From positions 81,589 to 145,588 of the forward strand of contig MNCI01004056.1 in assembly GCA_015680685.1 (NCBI GenBank): a stretch of 64,000 nucleotides of DNA, given 5' to 3'. The notes beneath the pieces were generated by a model. That model was not told the DNA's origin. It made no database searches and was given only the letters and a program-made list of their open reading frames with translations. Of the stretch, positions 24,251 to 36,621 are shown one piece after another. Position numbers and translations under genes: made by a program. Positions within the stretch are counted from its first letter, which is position 1, and every line of letters starts with the position of its first letter. The stretch comes from Gnetum montanum. Lineage: Eukaryota > Streptophyta > Gnetopsida > Gnetales > Gnetaceae.

Positions 24251-24280
24251 AAAGCAAGCTTGCTTGTTGATGATTATCAA

Positions 24281-25087
24281 CTACATGTAGTATGGATTTA
24301 GATAGGAATGATTGACTAGATTGGATAGCTCATTCTGATCCATGTTAGCTATTCTAAATGCACTATTCCCATAGGCTCTAGTGATAAGAAAGGACCCTTC
24401 CCATTTGGCTAAGAATTTGTCCACATGCTCGTGGATGGCTTTGAGGACCAAGTCACATTCTTTGACCTTATGCATGATCAAGTTATGGTGATGCTACCAC
24501 TTCTACCTCTCTTGATAGTATTTGATGTGAGTAAGTGCATGCATATGTTGCTCTTCCACTAAGTTCAAGGTCAATGTCCACAACTCCTTATTCTGCTTGT
24601 CAATGATGAAGTTGGTCAAGGTCATTCAGAGTGATGGCACCTACAATTTAAGAGGTAAAAAAACTTTAGAATCAAAAACCAAGATGTAAGAGGTCATACT
24701 AGTTACTGTGCAATAGGTGGTTCTATATGCCCATAGTGCATGGACAAGCCATTCATGCCATTTGCACTTGTTGTTGTTGAGCATCTTTTTAAGTAAGTTG
24801 ATGATGACTTTATTTCTTGCTTATACTTGTCCATTAACTTGAGGGTGATAGGGTGATGAGAAAGAATGCTTAACACCTAAGTTGTGATAGTCCATTGTTT
24901 GTGACTATGATCATGGGTATGCCAAAATAGGCTACAATGTTATCTAGAATGACTTTGCAGACTTGCTTGGATGTAGCCATTCTTAGGGGAATAGCCTCAA
25001 CCCACATTGTAAAGTATTTGGTTGTAGTGAGGATGAAGCTATGCCCTATGGAAGACTTAGATGTTATGGGTCTAATGATATCCAACT
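24281..25087 (-). pseudogene. Integrase C-terminal two-thirds of D3, interrupted by D2
   Basis: The catalytic core opens with MDIIRPITSKSSIGHSF (25085 on), then WVEAIPLRMATSKQVCK, ending where the second aspartate is replaced in IIVTNNG. The C-terminal domain is open at 24281-24481: DLVLKAIHEHVDKF, KWEGSFLITRAYGNSAF, NHSYLNPYYM. Its upstream part is cut exactly at 25087/25088 by the 5' LTR of D2. The continuation toward RNase H reappears at 56024. About 250 bp of integrase are missing from the assembly between the two halves. Confidence 0.88.
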
Positions 25088-26671
25088 TGAAACATCACAA
25101 AAATTTGCTTGTTATAGCCAATCTTCATTATGTAGATTTCAGCCCATGAAACCTGAGGCAAAACTTCATCATAAATGTGAAAATTATACCCATAGTAGGA
25201 AATTTGACATACTTTATACTTTTTGGGCTGAAAAATGCCTCATAAGTGGTTAAAGCCTCATTCCCGAAGTGAAAAAAGTCACCTAGTGTCTATATTTAGG
25301 CTTGCTAGGCGGGGTGTCAAAAATGCCTTTTGGAATGCCAAAAAAAGACAATTTGATGGATTTTATGGGGGGTATACATTTCTCTATGTTGGAAGCACAT
25401 GTAGGGAATAAAATCTTACCTACCCCTAGCGTGGAAGGATGGGGGTTTTGGAAACTTTCTCCTTCAACATGGAGACCACATGCACAACCTAGAAACCTTC
25501 CCCCCTCAACATGGAAGTTTTCCCTTAGCATGGAGTCTCTGCCCCTAGTGTGGAAGCCACAAAAGCCAAAATTCATCACTTCATGCACTTCAACATTGAC
25601 CAGCTGCTTTAGTAAGCATGGTGGAGAGCTCAGTGTAGAAGATTCATCTCCAGCATGGAAGGTGTGTCCCAGTTACTATTTATAGTAAATGCAAGGGCCA
25701 TGGGGGAAATCACTTATTCATCTCCACCATGGAAGGTGTGCCCCAATTACTATTTATAGTAAATAGAATGGCCATGGGGGAAGCAATTACTATGTATAGT
25801 AACCCCCCAAATTTGGGCATCCATCTCACCTAAATTTTGTAGCCATTTTATAGTCAATTTGCAATCAATTTATAGCCAATTTGCAGCCATTTTTGTAGCC
25901 AAATCATAGCCAATTTTGTAGCTCCATTCATGGCCTGGAGAACCTATAAAAACCAACCTTCAACACCATTTGTAGGTTCTAAAAATTTTAAGCAAGTTTA
26001 GCATTATGAAGAAACTTTTGACATACACATAAAATTATTCATGATTCCATAATTGGGGCATTCTCAAGTACTTAAGAGCTCTTGAAAGTTCCCATACTTG
26101 CATTCTCTTAAACCCTAGCATGGAAGCATTGTAGCCTTGAGATTTGTGGATTTTGGATGTCAACACTACACTTCTAGGATTCCCAAACCACAACATGAAG
26201 CAATTTGGCATCCAAATTTTCCACTTTTCTCACCTCCCCAGTAGTGACCCAAGTTGCAAATTTGAAGTTGCAGCAATTGAAGAAGGTTCAATAGCATTAG
26301 GAGTAGCTTAGTACCTAGATCATGGAGCACATTAGCTTTAATGGGCTTTGAACTCTTGCATAAGTGAACCCCCTTGCTACTCATCTAGGCACAATTTGTA
26401 TACATTTCTCTAACTTACTCTTTATTCTTTCTCAATAAAGTTTTAAGTTTTAAGTTTTGTGTTTAAAAATAAATTTATTTTTTATGCATTATTTGAATCT
26501 ATTTTTATTTTCACATTTCACATTTCATAAGTCCTTGGTTGATCTACTAGATTGGCTAGGGCATCTCAAATCCTATTTTTATTATGATGGACCTAGGAAT
26601 TCGGGGTTGGGGAACTACTACACTAAGGTTCCTTGGTTTTTTTCTAGTGATCAAGGTTCTCAATCATAATA
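25088..26671 (+). repeat. 5' LTR of D2
   Basis: Starts TGAAACATCACAAAAATTTG after the D3 sequence CCAACT and ends near 26671 (CATAATA, an expected terminal CA read as TA), eight bases before the primer site. It carries a TATAAAAA box near 25947 and AATAAAG near 26433. It also carries a promoter-proximal cluster of AGCATGGAA/TTCCATGCT motifs and a 74-bp tandem duplication (25642-25789). By eye it differs from the 3' LTR at roughly one base in eight, so the insertion is old. Confidence 0.85.
25642..25789 (+). repeat. 74-bp tandem duplication in the D2 5' LTR
   Basis: Two units starting at 25642 and 25716, each with ATTCATCTCCA.CATGGAAG, TTACTATTTATAGTAAAT and GGCCATGGGGGAA. The 3' LTR has a single unit near 54950-55015, so this is a copy-specific duplication upstream of the TATA box. 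Confidence 0.8.
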
Positions 26672-26679
26672 GTTTTTCT

Positions 26680-26697
26680 TGGCACTAGAAAGTGGGC
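26680..26697 (+). other. Primer binding site of D2
   Basis: TGGCACTAGAAAGTGGG follows the LTR by eight bases. Element E has TGGCACTAGAAGGAGGG at the same place (38219). TGG pairs with the CCA end of a tRNA. I could not name the tRNA with confidence. Confidence 0.65.
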
Positions 26698-26699
26698 CT

Positions 26700-27960
26700 T
26701 CACCTAAATTTTGTGACTAGATCTATTCTTTTTGTTGTCATTTGCAAGCTTATTCTTGATTTTTTCAATCAAAACCTTTGAAGAATCAATGTTGATCTTT
26801 TCCCCCATGACTAAAACTATAGTGTGGAAGTTGTAGGTGGTTGGGTTTTGGTTGTTCATAGCACTTGCTATGAATTTTATAACCCAAAGCTAGCGTTGAT
26901 ATCTCCTTCCCCTATTTTTTCCTTTATACTATTAAAAATTTATTCTCTAGTTGTAAAGTGGGTGGTTCAACTCTTTTGTAAGTTGGCTTCCCCTCATTTT
27001 TCCAAGCTAAGAAAATTGGTAGATAGCTAAAACCATTTTTAGTGAAAAAACACCAAATTTTCATTTTTGTTTTCAACCTTTCCCTTGTAAAAGTTGAGGT
27101 AGGAGGTGTGGGATTCTCATAATCTCATCCCCTTATTTTTCCCCTTTGCCATATCTAGTGTGGAGGTAGTTGGGAGGCCAGTATTGTTGAGGTTTATTAA
27201 CATCATGATCAAATCTACTTTTATTCCATTGCCAACATTGCAAGTTGAAAGCCATTTTCTAACTTTTTAAAACCAAAACTCCTAAAGAATCCAATGCTAC
27301 CTTTACACACCCCCCACTGTAGTAGAAACCTCAGCATGGAAGTTGTAGGTGATTGGGTGCTGCAATTTCACAACACTTGTTGTAAATTTCTAGAGCAAAG
27401 CTAGCATGGAAGCCTTAACATCAATTTAATTTTTGTCACCACATTTTTTCCACTAAACTAACATTGGTTTTCACACTTACTTTTTCCTCCTTTATGGAAA
27501 AAGTTGGTAGCATGCAAAAACCATCTTTAGAAACTACCAAGTTTCCATTTTGGCTTTCAAAATTCCTCCCTCCTTCTCTCTCCAATGTTGAAATAAGAAG
27601 GTGTGAGATTTCCATTATCTCATTCTCCTTCTTTCCCCTTGTGCCATACCCAATGTAGAGGTAGTTGGGAGGACAACTTGGGTAAGGCTTGAAACCAACG
27701 TTCTCAACTTTCCATTTCTAGTAAGGGGGGAATTGCTCTTATCCCTCATTTACTAATTATAGTAAGTACATCTTGAGTTCAATTTGCTAGAATTTACTTC
27801 TATTTTACCATTTATAGCCTATTTTAAGCCAATATCAACACTATAGCCATGTCTTTCTAATAGTCCACCAAATTTTCCTTCACCCTCACTAGCAAAGATC
27901 ATAGTTGACAAGCCATGGGGGTATATGACCCCAAAGACCTTGCCATCATTGAGTGTAGGT
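26700..27960 (+). repeat. D2 leader with a duplication of about 500 bp
   Basis: The untranslated leader contains two diverged copies of a unit of about 500 bp. Matched landmarks are GGAAGTTGTAGGTG.TTGGGT at about 26825 and 27339, and GAGGTAGTTGGGAGG at about 27164 and 27658. The CATGGAAG motif of the LTR also occurs here. No coding motif is seen before 27966. Confidence 0.65.
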
Positions 27961-27965
27961 GATCT

Positions 27966-29950
27966 TTGAGAGTCAGAGGGGAGAGTCTTGATATTGTAGT
28001 CATAAATAAGGATTGTTATAACTTCATTTGTGCTAAAATACAAGTAGACATGCTAATTTTACAAATTGAAGCCAAGGCCAAAAGGGAGTTTGAGCTCATA
28101 CATAGGAGTGGAAAGGAGTACATCCCTTCCTTGTATGACCAAATTTCCCTTAACAACATATATTCTAGTATCCTAGCCCAATTAACTATTGTAGAAGAGG
28201 AATATGATAAGCATAGCTTTGAGGAATAGCAAGAAGTGGAGGATGAATTTAAGGCAAAATCCAAGCCTAAAAACATCCTGGGAGGACTATTCCAACAAAC
28301 ATCCCCTAAGGTCACAACACCTTCCTCTAATGCTTTTGTTTTCTCCATGGGCATGGTGCCACCATCTTCCACTTTTTCCTACCCTACTATGAAAAATCCC
28401 ATGCCAGTTATAGCTACACATCACACTTAATCAATGCCACAAATAACAAACTATAATACATAAATTCCATTTATAACATAGTCTCAATATATAAAATCAT
28501 CAATAATGGTTTTGACCATCATAAATTTGTTAACTGCTCACATGGGGTTCACCATGGGACCCTAAGAAACATAGGGGTCACACACCCCATTTGTCCCATT
28601 TGTGCCTCAATTATCAACACAAACATCCTTTTCCTTGTTTAGCTTATAAGCCACAACCATAACACAACCTCTTCCTTTTGTCATGCAACCCATAATGAGG
28701 CCACAACCCTCACAACAAATGCCACAATCTTATGTACAAACCTCACAACCTATGGGGCCATTGCAAGGCTTGGATCAAGCCTTCCAAATGATCCAAGACC
28801 TAACAGAGGAATTGAAAAGGCTTAAAGCCTCTACCACACAAACTATCAAGATTATAGACTTCTACTAGGATGATTCCATAAGTCCTGTAGTCCCACCCTT
28901 GACACTTCCTCCTGATGTTCCTATTTCCTAATTTAGCAAATATAATGGAGAGGGTGATCCTGATGCTCACTCTATTACTTTTCAATCTAAATGTTTACTC
29001 TTTCAACCATGGCCTCATACCATCATGATGATTTTCCCTATGTCTTTGACTAAAAAATCACTTGATTGGTATTGTAGATTGCCTAGAGGATTCATATCCT
29101 CTTTGGAGGACTTAGTAGCCTAGTTTGTCAATTGATTCAAGTATAACTTGAAGCCTAACACAATGCTTGACCAATTCATAAAGGTCAAGTACGGGTCCTT
29201 AGAACCCATACAGAAATTCATTCAATAGTGGAATGGATTATTGAATGAAATACCAGAGCCCATAGCTAAAGCCTACTTGTTAGCCATATTCAAGGGAGTA
29301 GTTAATGACTTCATCAAGTCTAAACTCTACTACCTTGATCCATGGTCTCTTAGCCAAGCATTCTTTCAAACCAAAAATATAGAGGATCCCATGAAGGTTA
29401 GTCATGATTCAACCTATATAGCATATAGAAACCAACACACTGAAAAAGATAAAGAAAAGAGAAAAAGAAACAACACTACCATAGCAACTATAACCAAGGA
29501 AAAAAAGATCACAAACCAAGGGCCAAAGGTCAATATGCCCAAGGCTCTCACCAATGATCGCAATAATCAACCATCAACTTTTGTGATCACTGCATCAACA
29601 ATAAATAGATCTAATTTCAAAAGGAAGGACAAGTCTATATACACCATGTTGCAATTAAAATCATTCAAGTTGCTAGAACAACTATTAATAAGTGGATGCA
29701 TGCAACACAAACAAATGATCAAAGCCACTTGAAAGAAACATAAGCAGCTATGTGAAATAGCCAAGGATCCCTTTTGAGAAATGAAAGATGACCTACAACT
29801 ACCTAGATACTTCAAGCTAGACTGTTTTTGCCATTATCATCAACTATTTGGTCATGACACAGACTTTTGCCTTGTACTGAAGGATGACCTACAAAGGATG
29901 ACAGATAGGGGAGAATTAGTCTTAGATGCTTCTAATCTTGTTTAGCCACA
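27966..29950 (+). pseudogene. gag of D2
   Basis: N-terminal block at 27966-28229 (INKDCYNFICAKIQVDMLI, EYIPSLYDQISL), then a Pro/Gln-rich linker (28400-28800). The gag core follows: YNGEGDPDAHSITFQSKCLL near 28950, and KAYLLAIFKGVVNDFIKSKL with ETKNI-like sequence in the open frame 29241-29732. A zinc-knuckle-like CHYHQLFGHDTDFC stands near 29827-29868, followed by LKDDLQRM, as in other Tat gag proteins. Gag would coat the RNA and form particles. Several stops interrupt the frame. Element E has a clearly homologous gag, which supports each block. Confidence 0.82.
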
Positions 29951-30524
29951 AAACTAGTTAATGTAGGTCTACAAAGCCTCATTGAATGCTAATGATAGTT
30001 CCTATATTATTTTAGCATTCAACATCGATGACAATCAGAGACCTACAAGAGATCTATTCGTGATTCAAGTACCCCTCTACAATGAAAGGGCTTCTTTGGC
30101 TTCCCATAGCTCAAGATCCTTCTTTATTATGAGAGTACCTTCATGAATGCCTTCAAGGAAACCTTTTATCATTAAGGTCTCCCAACCTAATATAACCCAA
30201 ATAGACATAGCCCAACCAACTACACAATGACCCCTTGTGGTGGCCAATGCTATACCTCCTCCTCATAGCCAATGGCTAACAACCAAAAAGGTTTAGCCAA
30301 ACAAAGGAAGAAGCATAAGCAAAAGCCTTATAAAAAGGAAGATAAGTAGATGGAGGTATGAAAGGAAGTGGACCCATCAAAGCCCACTTCCATTTTAATT
30401 ATACCCATGACCTCCTTTGTCCCATCCCCTTCAACCAACAAGGCATAGGAGAATACTAAAGCCCACAACCAAAACAACAAGGAAGAGCCACAATAACCAC
30501 AACCTAAAGCTAAGGTCCACATTT

Positions 30525-31270
30525 TGGGACACATGGAGGAAGTAAAGCACATCTAGAGTGACAAGCCCATGGTCAATGATAAAAAATTCCTTAGTGCAAT
30601 GGACCAAGTCAAGCAATCCATTAAGAAGAAAAACACAACCCTAAGCTTATATGACCTGATCATGACTTCTGCCACACATCATGAGACACTAGTCAAAATG
30701 TTGACTTCCATACCCATTAGTGAAGATATTTTTGCTAACGAGGATGCCATTCATGTAGTGATGATTCCTTCCTTACCAGGGGAGGAAAATTCAACATCCT
30801 TAACATTTTGCGATATTGAAATTAAGGTTAATCCCTAGACTGACAAAGTGACTATAGCCCCTTTATTCATAACCATACGCATAGGGACAATGTAAAATAC
30901 ATTGGGTGCATGTTGATGATGGAGCTGCAAGAAACATCATCATATGCACCATCATTGAATGCTTGGGCTTAACTGAGCAAGTATAACCTACAACCATCGT
31001 AGCTCTTAAGTCCTTTGATAGGTTAAGAGTTGTCATCAAGGGGTCTATCTGTTTGGATTTTGTAGTTGGAGAACAATTCCCTAAAACTGTCAACTCCTTG
31101 GTGATGGAAGAGACCCTAGGATTCAACCTAATCCTAGGAAGACCTTGGTTGGATTAGTTGTGAGCTATGTCCTCACCCATCAATCAAGAAATTCAACTTC
31201 CTTATGAGAGAGGTGAAATCATCATTCATGGTGATAATGCAGTTCCCCTAGCTATTAATAATGGAGACAT
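30525..31270 (+). pseudogene. Aspartic protease region of D2
   Basis: A pre-protease block is open at 30569-30838 (AMDQVKQSIKKKNTTLSLYD, TSIPISEDIF) and has a close counterpart in E at 41111-41347. The protease follows in the next frame: VDDGAARNII in the active-site position, then FNLILGRPWLD near the C-terminus and SSPINQEIQLPYERGE after it. The canonical Asp-Ser/Thr-Gly reads Asp-Asp-Gly. The protease would process Gag-Pol. The coding strand then stops near 31430, and RT does not follow for about 10.8 kb (E excluded), which is unusual. Confidence 0.8.
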
Positions 31271-31724
31271 AGAATAGGGGTCTAAAGTGGAGCTTCAAGA
31301 AGAAGCTCCTAACCATGAAGAGCAAAAACCCAAGATAGCCAATGATGACAACTATAGGCAATGGGATACATTATGCGATGAACTACCTTTTAACATCGTA
31401 AGCAAAGGGGATGGTGAATATAAGCTTGTGTAAAGTAGGCCTTACTCATTCCATAATCTTGCAAAGATTAGGAAGAATTTGCATAAGTGAATTTTTCCTT
31501 AACCTTCCCATGCCCCTATGACTAGATGCACCAATAGCCATGTAGCCTTACTTTTATTATATATTTTTATGCATTTTTTGTTTTACCCTTTATGTGCACA
31601 ACCTATGCATGTAGCCTAAGTTCATTTGCATTTTTACCTATTTGTTGCAACCTTTCTTTATTTTTACTTATGTTATAAACATCAAAAAGGCCTTATAAAT
31701 ATACGTCTCTTTCATACCATGTAT

Positions 31725-31865
31725 GCTAAGATGTTAAACTAGCATTAGGATCCACTATGACCTTAAATTGGCATCCACATCTGCTAAGACATTAAATTGG
31801 CACTATGGTCCGCTAAGACCTTAAATTGGCATTATGGTTGACCATGGTCTTAAACTAGTAATGTA
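31725..31865 (+). repeat. 29-30-bp minisatellite downstream of D2 protease
   Basis: Four to five units of CTA.GACCTTAAATTGGCAT-type sequence in tandem, such as GCTAAGACCTTAAATTGGCA. It marks the boundary between the protease block and the antisense gene. Confidence 0.75.
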
Positions 31866-32399
31866 GCCACAATAATGTAATATAACCTATGCTTGTAATG
31901 ACCTAAAACTAGCAAACATCTTGTTTATTATGACACTTCTTTTTGTCAAGTAGCCATTAAATGTTGTAACTGAAAACATCAACATAGTTGTTTTTAATGT
32001 TTGCAACATTTACAATGTTCACTACTACTATAGATGCATATAGCCAAAAATAAAACCAAAATTTAAATTTAAAGTTAAAATGTCCATAACATACATAGCC
32101 ATGGCCACACTATGTGGCAAAAATGTCAAAGAATAACAACCATCTATAACATAGTCTTGGCTAATCATAGCAATCAACATAAAAACAAAAACAAATAGCC
32201 AACAAACTAAACTAAAGGAGGTTGCTAAGTGGCATCCAGAGAAGGAAGTGGTGGGTTATTCCCACCCTCACCACTAGTGCTACCAATGTCTCCTAAAGCC
32301 TAGAATGCAACAACATATAGCTAGTTAGTAACCTATAGCCATAATCATGACTTAAAATAGAGACTAAAACATAAAACATATCAAACCTGTGGAGATTAT

Positions 32400-33235
32400 A
32401 TCTCCATTAATTTTGGGGGTAGATGGGAAAGGCTTTCCTCCAAACAATGGAGGATCTCATCCTTTTTCATGTTGACCCAATCAACATCTCCAAGATCAAT
32501 GCCAAAAAGAATGTCGGTCCTATCTATAGGAGTCCAAGTATGAGGCTCCTATGTAGCAATAATTATAGAGGTCTCACTTGCAACAGTGGTAATCTAAAAG
32601 TAGGGGTTTATTCCACCTTGAGAGTACTTTCAAAAAGTTGATAAGCACTCTTCACGTAGATCCCTTAAATGAATAGCTCTCTCTTGTGCCGTTCAACTGA
32701 CTTCTCCTTGAGCCTCTTTAGATAGGCCCCATGATCTATCTTATACTATTGCTTGTGGGCCTTTTATGTCTTATCCCACTCTAGGACCCAAGTGCAGTCA
32801 TCCTTCTAGTCCTCAACCTTTTGGAAGATGAGGTCCATCTGCATACTTTGTTCCATCATCTCCTGTAGGATTACTTCTTTGTCTTGAATGACATGCTAGT
32901 AGCAAGTCCACATGGTCTCCTTAGTATGTCATTCCCCTGAGTTAGCCACTTGGGCTTCCATAAAGGCCTTACAATCTTGGAGATCTCTAATCATATCCTC
33001 CTACCTTCGAGCCTTTTCCCTTAAGGCCTTAACTTCCTCCCATATGGATTTGTTGGACCTCTCTAGCTTCCATGAAGTTTTTGCACATGACATTGCTAAA
33101 TTAGTAGCAGTCTCATACAGCTTCACGGGTACACTAGACACATCAAAGGGAAGCTTAAGTAAGGAGTCTATCTCCATGTCTCTACTGGGATCCCACTCCA
33201 TAGAAAGTAGTACACAAGCATAAAATGCAACCATA
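32400..33235 (-). pseudogene. Antisense gene, terminal coiled-coil-like exon
   Basis: Open at 33001-33243 in part: EWDPSRDMEIDSLLKLPFDV, KLYETATNLAMSCAKTSWKL, then charged heptad-like sequence continuing past stops (QDKEVILQEMMEQSMQMDLI; LKRLKEKSVERHKREL). Rich in Glu, Lys, Met and Leu with no Pro, as expected for a coiled coil. The 3' limit near 32400 is approximate. Confidence 0.5.
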
Positions 33236-33820
33236 AAACACAACGTAAGATGCCCCTAATGCAAGAAAAGCCCACACCTAAGGCACATAAAACAAAATCC
33301 TTACCTATCTTAGATGCAAGCTAATGCAACAGATCAATGATGTCCTTGGCCATCCCTTACATGAACTCCACTTTATCTAGAGTCTCAACCCATGGTTTCA
33401 TATGAAACTTAGGGATAGGAGCTTACGCTAGTGGTTTAGGAACTACTATAAGCAAAAAAATCATCAAAAGGTTAGGATGAAAACCAAAGATAACCAATGA
33501 GATGTAACAAAAATATTAAGGCACATGCATACCTAGCTTTCTTCTTCTCTCCCTCCTTTGGGATGATGATGGGAGAGGTACTTGGTACCACCTCACCAAA
33601 AAAGGCATCTAGATCATCTATACTTGCATCAACAAATCCTTCAACCATAGGTTGCTTTAGGAGTTGCTCTTTTACATGCCTTTGTTTTGCCTCTGTAGTA
33701 GCTTGGGCTGCTATAGCCTGATGTTTATATACAACCATGACACATAGAAAACTAGTTAACACATGAAACCATAAAGAAGCCATAAACTTTAGGACATAGC
33801 CAAATTTAAATAAAGCATAC

Positions 33821-34895
33821 CTACAACTACCTGCTATGAGGGCTTAAGCTTAAACTTAAACTTCTTTGGGGTAGGTTGATTTGATGTTGGGGGTGCCTCC
33901 ATAGGCCTCTCAAATTTCTCCCTAGCTACCACTTCAAGCTCCATACACCATCGTCTAACATCCTAGACACTAGCAGGAAATGTGAGAGGATCATCATCAT
34001 CAGTACTATTAGGGAACTCATGCTTCCTAACATCGAGATTCTTAATGGTGATGGATAACATATCATCCATTTCCTTTGGTAGGTTTTGGGCCTACACTGT
34101 TGGATAAACGTGCTTTATTCAAGGCCTAGAAAGTTGACTTAGGTCTTGGGAAATCCATCGTCCATTCTTGCACATCACCAGAAACTCTACAAACCTCTTT
34201 AGATAACCTACAAAAAATGCAAAGTGCATATGGATTATCATAGAGGTATCAGCATGGAGTCTAAGGATCTCCTCCTGAAGCCCACTAGCCAAAGTAGCTA
34301 CCTAATCAAATTTGATGTCCCCCATCAAGACCTTCTTAAAGGTCCATCCTTGTGTTAGGCAAATTATCTTCTTTTGTGATAGTAGTTTGGGAAATTCATG
34401 AGACCTAAACAAAGGATATGATTCCTTTACATTAGGGTTCATGAAGCTATCCATCGAAATTCCAAAGTGATCCATGTTAGCACCAAGCCACTTTAGAACT
34501 TTGTCGCGATGGCTTGATGCCCTTACTATTCTGGTGAGAACCTTTGCCCTATCATCAAGGATACCAAACAAGTCATGAAAGAGGCCATCACCTACATCCA
34601 TGTTCACCTTCATATGTCAGATGATGGTGATGACATGTTCACCTATGTCCATGTTCACCTTCACACCTTGGATGGTGATGATGACATGCAACATCTTCAC
34701 AACGAGAATGGAAGGGATAGGTGCCATGAATACATCAAGAAAACCTACATGCTAGATGTTTTCTTGAACATACCTAGGCTCTTGTTCCTTTAGCCACTCT
34801 TATGCTAATGTCACTTCACCAAACTTCAGGATGAGGGTATCCTCATGACGTGAACATGAAAGTGATATAGTGACATTAGCTAAGGTGGAAAGGTC
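33821..34895 (-). pseudogene. Antisense gene, exon 4
   Basis: The longest exon block. Its best open part (34302-34613) reads GLFHDLFGILDDRAKVLTRI, KWLGANMDHFGISMDSFMNP and LTQGWTFKKVLMGDIKFD. A local tandem duplication of about 45 bp (GTGAACATGGA units, 34590-34680) lies inside it. The end is Pro/Lys-rich (PTSNQPTPKKFKFKLKPS) before the donor at 33820. Function unknown. Confidence 0.55.
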
Positions 34896-35350
34896 CTATG
34901 AAGTAATAACCAAAGGTTAGCATCAATATGAATAATTTTAACAACCAAAAGAAGCAATAGAACACTTAGAGCCATAAAACACTAGAATTTATATGTTTAC
35001 CTTTCCTTTTCTTTTGCGATGTGGAGGTTCTAGCTACAAGGGTTTGATCCATGCTGTCAGCATCTACCCACTAGTTGTGCATCATCCCATCATCCTTACA
35101 CTTTTTGTACACGTGGTTAAACTTGGTGGTGTGTTCATAAAAGTCCCATATTAATAGTTTATACACAACAATTTTAATTTGAGGACTCTTAGTGCATTCA
35201 TCCAATGTAGTTTAAGCCACTACCAAGATTTGATCATTGATGATCAAGACCTGATCATTAAACTTATATGTACAAGAAGTTGTAGAACTAATGGAGTTAG
35301 GGAGGGTAATCAAGCCAAAAGCATAAAAGCATTATAATAATCATGTTTAC

Positions 35351-35793
35351 CCATATAGATGATACATAGTGCTAGGTAGGTTTTGGAATAATGTGTGGGC
35401 TCTATGTACCACCATCAAAGTATTGTTAGTATTATACTGACTATACTTTGACATTGTCCAAACCTCTGTAAGGTAACATCGACTTATGGCATTTGCTGGT
35501 CTCCTCGCAGTCTTAGGAAGTGGCCTATCAATAATGTATCTAGAAATCAAGCTAGATGCCCAAGGAAAAAAGGTCTCCATAATAACCCCGACTACATCTG
35601 CGAACAAGTGTGATCATAACATCACACTGAAGTTCCTAAGGAGGTAGGCAAGGAAGTCCCTTGCCCTAGGCTAGAACCACAACTAGAGCTTTCCAAAAGG
35701 CATGTCATGTAGTGGGGTGTTGGTCTTTGGATGACTAATGTAGTACAAGATACCAACTAGCTCCACTATGATGAGGACAAGCCTCAAAAAGAC
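35351..35793 (-). pseudogene. Antisense gene, exon 2
   Basis: After an acceptor CATGCAAG, one frame runs to the donor GGGTAAAC at 35350. It includes LYYISHPKTNTPLHDMPFGK and later SLISRYIIDRPLPKTARR and HRAHTLFQNLPSTMYHLYG. The three in-frame stops look like point decay. The even, non-repetitive residue content supports a former coding exon. Family unknown. Confidence 0.6.
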
Positions 35794-36621
35794 CTTGCAT
35801 GAAGCAAAGCACAAAAAAATTATAACCAATTGAAATTTCTTAAGAAACTTAGAAAAAACATCCTAGTTGGAGGTTAATTAGCCTTCGTAAAAAGCTCTAA
35901 GGTGTTTATCTAAATTAGCTTAATAAATTCCACAAAGAAAACATTATTAAAACCATTCAAAGCAAAGACATTATGGGCAATTGGAATTACTTAGTAAATT
36001 TGGACAAAACATTTAGTTGGAGGTGAAATTAGCCTATGTAAAAAGCTCTAACATGTTTATCTAAATTAGCTTAAGAAATTTTATAAAAGCATTATTACCA
36101 TATTTTATAGCCTCTATAGCCAAAATTTCATAGCCTAAAACTATGTCTTAGTCCAAATTATGCATAAATTTAGAAAAAGCATCTAAATTATGCATAAGTT
36201 TAGGAAAGACATCTAAATTATGCAAAGCATGTAGGAATTTGGAAAAAACATCCAAACTATGCACAAAGCTTAGGAAAAGAAAAAACAAATCATCTAAGCT
36301 ATGCACAAATTTAGAAAAAGGATAATAAACTTAGAAAAATCCATGTAGCCATAGTAAAAGTTTATTTAAAATAGAAAAAGGTTTTAATATTCTTACAAAA
36401 TAAAAATTAAGCATTATTTTTACATGTTTACAAAAGAAAAACATAAGTTATACATATCAACCACTTCCATTTCCAAATCAATAATGTACTACAACCATGA
36501 TTTTGCCTTGTTTACATAGCCATAGCAAAAAAAAAAAAATCATCAAAAATGTGTTTGTACTTTGATTTAAATGACTCCACCATGAAAAGAATCTTGAAAT
36601 TATGAACCTAATAATCATGAC

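Larger units (their letters stand above)
32400..35793 (-). pseudogene. Antisense multi-exon gene inside D2, main part
   Basis: The minus strand, opposite to gag and pol, shows a run of protein-like blocks separated by short GT-AG introns. Proposed exons: 35793-35351, 35250-35001, 34895-33821, 33717-33533, 33445-33305, and about 33185-32400. Introns of 100, 105, 103 and 87 nt have donors such as GTAAACAT and GTATGC, acceptors such as ATCAG and CATAG, and CTAAC or TTAAC branch-like sites. Exon 2 has three in-frame stops in 443 nt. The last exon is Glu/Lys-rich and probably coiled coil (KLERSNKSIWEEVKALREK). I do not recognise the protein. Tat elements are known to carry extra ORFs, some antisense, but usually outside the protease-RT interval. 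Confidence 0.6.
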
